Shown: in pieces, positions 4,111 through 8,574 of the stretch
How positions within the stretch are numbered: the first letter of the stretch is position 1
Layout of the letters: each line of letters begins with the position of its first letter
NCBI GenBank assembly: GCA_027310975.1
Contig: DAICZV010000029.1
Location: forward strand, 1-8,574
DNA length: 8,574 nt
Direction: 5' to 3'
From: a bacterium
GTDB taxonomy: Bacteria; Patescibacteriota; Minisyncoccia; UBA6257; GWB1-50-10
Position numbers and translations under genes: made by a program
Notes under the pieces: model-generated
What the model was told of the DNA's origin: nothing
Databases searched by the model: none
The model's input: the letters and a program-made list of their open reading frames with translations, nothing else

Positions 4111-7100
4111 CTACAGGACTTTCACCGAGTCGGCAATGAACTTGGTGTCGCCGTTCTTCCAGGAGACGAAGCCGTCAATGAGGACGGCGTTATTGTCCGT
4201 CCAGGCCTCCGCGCTCTTGCCCAGCGTGTCGTTGAAGACGAGCACCTCCATGCTGTCCTCTTTGTCTTCCAGCGTCACGAAGAGCATCGGCTGGCCTTTT
4301 TTGGTGACTATCTTCTTCATCGCGCTTATGACGCCCGCGATGGAAAATTTCAAGGACCGTTCGCCGTTTTTGGGGAGGGTCAAGGCATAGTGGATGGTTT
4401 TCACTCGGTCGCTTATCTTCCCGTTATGGCCGTTCAAAGGATGGTCGGTGAGATAAAGGCCCAAGAGATCCTTTTCCCACGAGAGCATGACGTTTTTGGC
4501 GACCGGCGCGGCGTCGTGCAGGCGGAGCGATGTAAAAGTGGCCGTGCCGCCGAAGAGCGAGTCCTGGTTTGAGTTTGCGCTCTTCTTGGCCGCCTGGTTG
4601 AATTTGATGATGTCTTCAATATTTTCCAGGAGCTTGCCCCGGTCCGTGCCGAAAGAGTCAAAGGCGCCGGCCTTGATGAGGCTCTCCAATGATTTTTTGT
4701 TCAAATCGCGGTGCTGGATGCGGGTGAGGAAATTGGTGAGGTCGGTGAAGGGGCCGCCCTTGCCGCGCTCGGCAATGATGAAGTCAACGATGTTGCTGCC
4801 GACGTTCTTGATGGCCAGGAGCCCGAAGCGGATATTCTTCCCATCCACGGCGAATCCCTGGAAGCTAAGGTTTACGTCCGGCGGCAAAACCTTGATGCCC
4901 ATTCGTTTCGTCTCGGCGACGAGGAAGTTTATCCGCTCTATCTCCGTGCCCGAAACATTGAGAAGGCTCGTCATGAACTCCACCGGATAGTGGGCCTTGA
5001 GGTAGGCCGTTTGGTAGCTCACCATGGCGTAGCAGGCGGCGTGCGAGCGGTTGAAGCCGTAGCGGGCGAATGGCGGAAAGAGTTCCCAAATGGCCTCGGC
5101 GGTCTTGGGAGCGATGCCGTTCCCCACCATGCCCTTAATCAGCTTTTCCTGCTGTTCGTCCAAAAGCGCCTTGATCTTTTTGCCGATGGCTTTGCGCAGG
5201 GTGTCGGCCTCGGCGAGCGTAAATCCGGCGAGGTCGCGCGCGATGCGCATCATCTGCTCCTGATAGATGCCGACGCCGTAGGTGCTTTTGAGTATCGGTT
5301 CCAGTTTCGGATGGAGGTATTCAACTTTTTCCCTTCCGAGCTTGCGGCGAATGTAACTGGGTATCAGTTCTATCGGTCCCGGGCGGTAGAGCGCGATCAT
5401 CACGATGATGTCTTCCAGCTCGGTGGGTTTCAGGTCTTTCAAATAGTGCCGCATGCCGGCCGACTCCAGCTGGAAAATTCCGGTCATCTCGCCGGATTGG
5501 AAAAGCTTGAAGGTCTCTTTGTCGTCCAAAGATATTTTTTCAATGTCTATCCGCTCGCCGAGATCTTCCTGGATGAGGCGCAATGTCTTTTCAATTATTG
5601 TGAGGTTCTTGAGGCCCAGAAAGTCCATCTTCAAAATGCCGATGTCTTCCACGCTGTGGCCTTCAAACTGGGTGAGGGTGATCTGGTCGTCCTGAGGCGC
5701 GTGCTGGAGCGGCATGAAGTGGACGAGCGGTTCGGGGGCGATCACGACGCCGCAGGCATGGACCGAGGCGTGGCGGGCCGTGCCTTCCAGTTTTATCGCG
5801 GTATCCATTATCTTTCGGGTGTCCTCATCCCGCCGGTAGAGTTCCTTGAGCTCCGGCACGCTTTCCAGAACCTGCTTCAGGTTCACGTTGAAGGGGATGA
5901 GCTTGGCGATCTGGTCGCCGGCACCGTAAGGAAAACCCATGGCCCGGGCGGTGTCGCGCACGGCGGCCCGCGCCATCATCGTCCCGAAGGTGATTATCTG
6001 AGCGACGCTCTCCTCGCCGTACTTTTCGCGGACGTAGGCCAAAACCTCGTCCCGGCGGGTGTCGGCGAAGTCAATGTCTATATCCGGCGCCTGGATGCGG
6101 TCGGGGTTCAGGAAACGCTCAAAAATGAGGTCGTATTTCAAGGGGTCCAATCCGGTGATGCCCAAGATGTACGAGATGATGCTCCCGGCGGCGCTGCCGC
6201 GCCCCGGCCCCACGACGATGCCGTGGGCCTTGGCCCAGTTAACGTAATCCTGGACGATGAGGAAGTAATCGGCGAAGCCGGTCTTCTCAATGACGCCGAG
6301 TTCCATGTCCACGCGCGCCTGGACTTCCGGCGTGACCTCCGGATAGCGGTCCCGGATGCGCTCCTTGATGAGCTCGTTCAAATATTCTTTGGCGGTCACG
6401 CCGCCCGGCGCCTGGAACTTCGGCAGATGCAGTTTTCCTATCTCCAGTTTCCAATCGCACTTATCGGCTATCCTTGCGGTGTTCGCTATCGCTTCGGGAA
6501 CGTGCTTGAAATGCTCCGCCATCTCTTCCGGCGAAAGGAGCGAGACGTCGTATTTCTTCAAAGAAAGGCGGTCCTCATCGTCCAGCTTGCTGTGGGTCTG
6601 GACCGCGAGCAGAACCTCGTGGGCGGTCTTGTCGCTCTTTTCTATGTAGTGCACGTCCTGCGTGGCGACGAGGGGAATGCCGAGTTTTTTTGCGAGCGCG
6701 ATGAGCGGCTCGTGGATTTCAACGTCGTGCGGCTGGAGTTCAATGTAATAGTCGTCGCCGAAAAGTTCTTTGTACCAAGTTGCGACCTTCTCGGCCTCAG
6801 CGATATTCTTCGCGGCGATGAGCTTCGGCACCTCGCCGGAAAAACATCCGGAAAGGGCGATGAGCCCCTCGTGGTGTTTTTCCAAAAGTTCTTTGTCAAT
6901 GCGCGGCTTGTAATAAAATCCCTGGAGGTACGAAGTCGTGACGAGTTCAAGCAAATTTTTCCAGCCGATGTTGTTCTTGGCGATCAAAACCTGGTGGAAT
7001 CTCTTCTCGTCTATCTTCGGACGTTTCTCTAAATGGCCGTAAGGGGCGATGTAGGTCTCCACGCCGATGATTGGTTTCACGCCCGCCTTCGTGGCCTTCT

Positions 7101-7260
7101 TATAAAATTCCACGGCGCCGTAAAGGTTGCCGTGGTCGGTCAAAGCGATCGCCTCCATTCCGTATTCTTTCGTTTTCCCCACGAGCTGGTCTATTTTCGC
7201 GAGCCCATCCAATAAGGAATAATGACTATGCACATGAAGATGTACAAACTTCGTGTTCAT
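4111..7260 (-). CDS. dnaE: DNA polymerase III alpha subunit, short form
   Basis: Replicative C-family DNA polymerase, 1049 residues against 1160 in E. coli. The PHP domain (about 1-270) has the full set of likely metal ligands: H9, H11, D18, H43, E68, H89, C139, D202 and H204, as in polymerases with an active PHP proofreading exonuclease. The palm has GPGRGSAAGS (351-360) and catalytic D393 and D395 in PDIDIDF, with D546 in KMDFLGL. LYRPGP (624-629), YQEQMM (666-671) and YGFNRSHAACYAMVSYQTAY (734-753) are family hallmarks. A helix-hairpin-helix region is expected near 815-865 and an OB fold fills about 970-1049, where the protein stops, so the usual C-terminal tau-binding domain is not apparent. 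The ATG at 7260-7258 has no Shine-Dalgarno and overlaps the stop of a short upstream ORF, suggesting coupled translation. The stop codon lies in an 18-bp inverted repeat. Confidence 0.98.
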   Translation of the reverse strand: MNTKFVHLHVHSHYSLLDGLAKIDQLVGKTKEYGMEAIALTDHGNLYGAVEFYKKATKAGVKPIIGVETYIAPYGHLEKRPKIDEKRFHQVLIAKNNIGWKNLLELVTTSYLQGFYYKPRIDKELLEKHHEGLIALSGCFSGEVPKLIAAKNIAEAEKVATWYKELFGDDYYIELQPHDVEIHEPLIALAKKLGIPLVATQDVHYIEKSDKTAHEVLLAVQTHSKLDDEDRLSLKKYDVSLLSPEEMAEHFKHVPEAIANTARIADKCDWKLEIGKLHLPKFQAPGGVTAKEYLNELIKERIRDRYPEVTPEVQARVDMELGVIEKTGFADYFLIVQDYVNWAKAHGIVVGPGRGSAAGSIISYILGITGLDPLKYDLIFERFLNPDRIQAPDIDIDFADTRRDEVLAYVREKYGEESVAQIITFGTMMARAAVRDTARAMGFPYGAGDQIAKLIPFNVNLKQVLESVPELKELYRRDEDTRKIMDTAIKLEGTARHASVHACGVVIAPEPLVHFMPLQHAPQDDQITLTQFEGHSVEDIGILKMDFLGLKNLTIIEKTLRLIQEDLGERIDIEKISLDDKETFKLFQSGEMTGIFQLESAGMRHYLKDLKPTELEDIIVMIALYRPGPIELIPSYIRRKLGREKVEYLHPKLEPILKSTYGVGIYQEQMMRIARDLAGFTLAEADTLRKAIGKKIKALLDEQQEKLIKGMVGNGIAPKTAEAIWELFPPFARYGFNRSHAACYAMVSYQTAYLKAHYPVEFMTSLLNVSGTEIERINFLVAETKRMGIKVLPPDVNLSFQGFAVDGKNIRFGLLAIKNVGSNIVDFIIAERGKGGPFTDLTNFLTRIQHRDLNKKSLESLIKAGAFDSFGTDRGKLLENIEDIIKFNQAAKKSANSNQDSLFGGTATFTSLRLHDAAPVAKNVMLSWEKDLLGLYLTDHPLNGHNGKISDRVKTIHYALTLPKNGERSLKFSIAGVISAMKKIVTKKGQPMLFVTLEDKEDSMEVLVFNDTLGKSAEAWTDNNAVLIDGFVSWKNGDTKFIADSVKVL

Positions 7261-7334
7261 AGTGAGTGGACGCTTGCCCCGTTAAATTTGAGCGTAGCGA
7301 AAATTTGTGCGGGGTGAAGATGAACGAATTTCAT
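7257..7334 (-). CDS. Upstream ORF (25 aa) starting with the DnaE N-terminal motif
   Basis: ATG at 7334 opens a 25-codon frame whose TGA overlaps the dnaE ATG in ATGA. It begins MKFVHLH, against MNTKFVHLHVH in DnaE; over the six shared codons (K F V H L H) every nucleotide difference is synonymous. The remainder (PAQIFATLKFNG, then ASVHSL) is read from the hairpin element at 7277-7314. There is no Shine-Dalgarno, but the start overlaps the stop of another small ORF. It may be a coupling peptide or the remnant of an earlier dnaE start broken by the hairpin insertion. Confidence 0.4.
   Translation of the reverse strand: MKFVHLHPAQIFATLKFNGASVHSL
7277..7314. repeat. REP-like hairpin in the dnaE leader
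   Basis: CCCCG (7277-7281) pairs with CGGGG (7310-7314) and AAATTT (7284-7289) with AAATTT (7301-7306), separated by a small internal loop. The tip is GAGCGTAGCGA. The arms lie inside the 25-codon uORF. The mix of a GC clamp, an AAATTT block and a GCGTAGC tip looks like a designed palindromic unit of a kind often found in many copies. Confidence 0.55.
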
Positions 7335-7402
7335 GATGAGTGTTTGGAATGTCGGCGACGGTCGTCCTCCGAACCGTTGGTTTGAGGGCGGCGTTCGCTC
7401 AT
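7331..7402 (-). CDS. Upstream ORF (23 aa) in the dnaE leader
   Basis: ATG at 7402 follows GGGGAGG (7419-7413) by 10 nt. The peptide MSERRPQTNGSEDDRRRHSK plus HSS is hydrophilic and rich in Arg, Ser and His. Its TGA overlaps the ATG of the next uORF in ATGA. This is a plausible leader peptide that loads ribosomes for the coupled frames downstream. Short length makes chance occurrence possible. Confidence 0.4.
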   Translation of the reverse strand: MSERRPQTNGSEDDRRRHSKHSS

Positions 7403-7409
7403 CCCTAAG

Positions 7410-7451
7410 TTACCTCCCCATTTTATTCGCGCGGGGACCGGGACGCAACAT
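7410..7451 (-). CDS. Upstream ORF (13 aa) with strong Shine-Dalgarno
   Basis: AGGAGG (7465-7460) sits 8 nt before the ATG at 7451. The frame reads MLRPGPRANKMGR and stops at TAA 7412-7410, between the ribosome site and the start of the 23-codon ORF. Terminating ribosomes could therefore reinitiate there. A same-frame ATG at 7457 is too close to the AGGAGG. I see no clear promoter for this leader on the minus strand. Confidence 0.3.
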   Translation of the reverse strand: MLRPGPRANKMGR

Positions 7452-7452
7452 G

Positions 7453-7480
7453 TTCATAACCTCCTAAAAGGCGATATAAT
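7453..7480 (+). promoter_or_regulatory. rnhB promoter, leaderless geometry
   Basis: TTCATA (7453-7458), a 16-bp spacer and a perfect TATAAT (7475-7480) lie with 7 nt to the rnhB ATG at 7488. Transcription should begin at or next to the start codon. No Shine-Dalgarno for rnhB is present. The spacer overlaps the minus-strand AGGAGG of the dnaE leader. Confidence 0.65.
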
Positions 7481-7487
7481 TCGGATA

Positions 7488-8096
7488 ATGGGAAGGGCCA
7501 GATACATAATCGGTTTGGATGAGGTGGGCAGAGGCTCTTTGGCCGGTCCCGTGACGGTCGGGGCCGTGCTTTTGCGGCCGGGCGCCCGGCCGAAGGCCGG
7601 TGCCGGCCTATTTTTGCGCGATTCCAAGAAACTTTCGCCGCGCCAAAGGGAAGGTTGGGTTAAATACGTCAAAAAGCGCGGGGATATCCCTTACGCCGTC
7701 GCCAGCATTTCGTCCAAGCGCGTAGATAAACTGAATGTCACGCGCGCGGCGAACCTCGCGGCCGGAGAAGCGCTCAAAAAACTTTCCCAAAGGCACCATA
7801 TTGATCTGCGGCAGGCCAAAATCTATCTGGACGGGGGATTATTTTTGCCGAAAGGCGCGGTCAGGTTCGTAAACGCAAGGACGGTCATCAAAGGGGACGA
7901 AAAGATACCGGCCATCTCTCTGGCCTCCATCGTCGCCAAGGTCCACCGCGACCGGCTGATGGCCGCTCGCCACGAAAAGTTTCCGCGCTACGATTTTGCC
8001 CGCCACAAAGGTTACGGCACCCGCGCCCATATCCGCTTGGTGAAGAAGTACGGCCTGTCTCCGATGCACCGCAAAACTTTCTGCAAATTCGTCTGA
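7488..8096 (+). CDS. rnhB: Ribonuclease HII
   Basis: Endonuclease that cuts the RNA strand of RNA-DNA hybrids and starts removal of single ribonucleotides misincorporated into DNA. The 202-residue protein is of normal family length. It opens with IGLDEVGRGSLAGPV (catalytic D11 and E12, GRG 14-16), then DSKKLS (45-50), YLDGG (D115), and IPAISLASIVAKVHRDRLM with D155, completing the DEDD metal site. YDFARHKGYGTRAH (168-181) and SPMHRKTF (191-198) match the conserved C-terminal helices. The ATG at 7488 gives the expected short lead-in to the first motif. It is divergent from dnaE and followed, after a palindrome, by rnpB on the same strand. Physical closeness to dnaE fits a shared replication role, though they do not share a transcript. 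Confidence 0.97.
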   Translation: MGRARYIIGLDEVGRGSLAGPVTVGAVLLRPGARPKAGAGLFLRDSKKLSPRQREGWVKYVKKRGDIPYAVASISSKRVDKLNVTRAANLAAGEALKKLSQRHHIDLRQAKIYLDGGLFLPKGAVRFVNARTVIKGDEKIPAISLASIVAKVHRDRLMAARHEKFPRYDFARHKGYGTRAHIRLVKKYGLSPMHRKTFCKFV

Positions 8097-8101
8097 TCCG
8101 T

Positions 8102-8132
8102 CAATGTAACGGAGCTCAGCTCCGTTACATTG
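8102..8132. repeat. Perfect 31-nt inverted repeat after rnhB
   Basis: Two 15-nt arms (8102-8116 and 8118-8132) are exact reverse complements around a single C, beginning CAATGTAACGGAGCT. It starts 6 nt after the rnhB stop, so it probably helps end that transcript, but it is followed only by TTTG and lacks a real U-tract. It could also be a mobile palindromic repeat or an mRNA-protecting hairpin. Confidence 0.75.
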
Positions 8133-8141
8133 TTTGTGGGG

Positions 8142-8170
8142 TTGCTTTTTAGAAATCTCTGTGGTATAAA
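8142..8170 (+). promoter_or_regulatory. rnpB promoter
   Basis: TTGCTT (8142-8147), a 17-bp spacer and an extended -10 (TGG then TATAAA, 8165-8170) predict a start near 8177, right at the 5' end of the P1 helix of the RNase P RNA. The agreement between promoter and RNA end supports both calls. Confidence 0.75.
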
Positions 8171-8177
8171 TAGATTA

Positions 8178-8516
8178 GCAAGCGAAACAGCAGCTCCGGC
8201 ATTACAGTCGGAGAGGAAAGTCGGGACACTCTCTTCGCGCAAGCGAGGATAAAAATGTAGCAGCTAACGGCTGCCGAGCGAAAGCTTAGAGGTGCGAGCA
8301 GAAACGTCCTGAGGCGAAAGCCGATGGAGGACCCAATCCCAAGCTAGTTGGTCCAACTCCGCGATAGGGACAGTAAAGCGGAGATGAAACGGCCAAATCC
8401 TTACAGAGTGCAAGGCCGCGTCCCGAGAGCAATCAAGGGAAGTGCCGCTTGAGCCCGCGAGTAATCAAGGGCCCAGATGAATTGCTGTTTAAAACAGAAT
8501 CCCGCTTACAGCTTGC
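8178..8516 (+). ncRNA. rnpB: RNase P RNA, bacterial type A-like
   Basis: Catalytic RNA that removes the 5' leader of precursor tRNAs. About 339 nt; the ends are set by the P1 helix GCAAGC (8178-8183) with GCTTGC (8511-8516). Conserved core: GAGAGGAAAGTCGGGAC (8211-8227), AGAGTGCAAGGCC (8405-8417), GCTTGAGCC (8447-8455), CAGATGAATTGCTG (8475-8488) and ACAGAATCCCGCTTAC (8494-8509). P4 forms from AAG-U-CGGGA (8218-8226) and UCCCGCUU (8500-8507), keeping the bulged U. P3 is a short single hairpin (CTCCG 8194-8198 with CGGAG 8209-8213). The P15 region is reduced to a hairpin (UCCC 8421-8424, GGGA 8437-8440) with loop GAGAGCAAUCAA, and the usual GGU is not evident. The exact ends are estimates. Confidence 0.95.
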
Positions 8517-8526
8517 CAAAACAAAG

Positions 8527-8546
8527 ACCGCGGAAACGCGGTTTTT
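8527..8546 (+). terminator. rnpB terminator
   Basis: ACCGCG (8527-8532) and CGCGGT (8537-8542) form a stem closed by a GAAA tetraloop and run into TTTTT (8542-8546). It lies 11 nt after the P1 helix. I see no feature in the remaining 28 bases. Confidence 0.85.
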
Positions 8547-8574
8547 GAATGCGAAATTACAGAAAGTGAAGTGC

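Larger units (their letters stand above)
3869..4116. repeat. Paired diverged modules in inverted orientation, downstream of dnaE
   Basis: This fills most of the roughly 360-base stretch (3748-4110) that has no convincing gene. The outer ends are a perfect 18-bp inverted repeat beginning CTGTAGATTTTCTCTCCC (3869-3886 and 4099-4116). Just inside, CTCTCGC (3895-3901) mirrors GCGAGAG (4080-4086). The inner ends are GGAATTTATCA (3976-3986) and its complement (4032-4042). The modules are about 118 and 85 nt and otherwise diverged, around a central palindrome at 4004-4019. The right end contains the last dnaE codon and its TAG. It resembles two copies of one small repeat inserted head to head, or a degenerate MITE; no transposase is present. 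Confidence 0.65.

Noticed and set aside
4025..4390. 121-codon plus-strand frame covering the right inverted module and dnaE 3' end
   Set aside because: Most of it is antisense to dnaE and the rest is repeat sequence. A plus-strand TATAAT upstream is not enough to support a gene.
4711..7032. 773-codon open frame on the plus strand, antisense to dnaE
   Set aside because: It mirrors dnaE codon structure in a GC-rich gene, has no family motifs or ribosome site, and dnaE itself is unmistakable.
1..8574. CRISPR array or toxin-antitoxin/defence system
   Set aside because: No spaced direct repeats of suitable length, no cas-like product and no two-gene toxin-antitoxin layout are visible; the small peptides lack recognised toxin features.
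1..8574. tRNA or rRNA genes
   Set aside because: I saw no cloverleaf with a T-loop signature and no rRNA sequence; rnpB is the only structured RNA gene I can support.

Overview
The window looks like a piece of a bacterial chromosome, most plausibly from the Candidate Phyla Radiation (Patescibacteria/Parcubacteria-like). This is inferred from a streamlined set of housekeeping genes, a threonyl-tRNA synthetase that starts directly at its editing domain, a short DnaE, consensus -10 boxes placed so close to start codons that the mRNAs should be leaderless, and a soluble orphan protein whose N-terminus resembles hypothetical proteins I associate with these genomes. No marker here fixes the lineage.

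Layout, left to right. Positions 1-844 (minus) hold miaA, cut by the window edge. It is divergent from a 55-residue membrane-anchored small protein at 885-1052 (plus), and the two share one palindromic -10 region. After a terminator and a large 77-bp hairpin comes thrS (1178-2959, minus). A divergent intergenic region then leads to an orphan gene of unknown function (3121-3747, plus) that has its own strong promoter, structured leader, Shine-Dalgarno site and two tandem terminators. Between it and the convergent dnaE (4111-7260, minus) lie about 360 bases with no gene. They hold two diverged modules in inverted orientation around a perfect palindrome, and one module end includes the dnaE stop codon.

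The dnaE leader (7261-7465) is unusual. It contains three short ORFs in series, the last two linked to the next start by ATGA overlaps. The last encodes a second copy of the DnaE N-terminal motif and runs through a hairpin element. Divergent from it is rnhB (7488-8096, plus, predicted leaderless). A perfect 31-nt inverted repeat, a promoter, the RNase P RNA gene rnpB (about 8178-8516, plus) and its terminator follow.

Functionally this is an information-processing neighbourhood: tRNA modification (MiaA), tRNA charging (ThrRS), tRNA 5' maturation (RNase P RNA), replication (DnaE) and removal of ribonucleotides from DNA (RNase HII). The genes alternate in strand and each seems to be transcribed on its own, so this is not one operon. 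The most unusual material is non-coding: the paired inverted modules downstream of dnaE, the uORF cascade upstream of it, the heptanucleotide repeat inside thrS, and an RNase P RNA with a covarying P4 helix and no visible L15 GGU.
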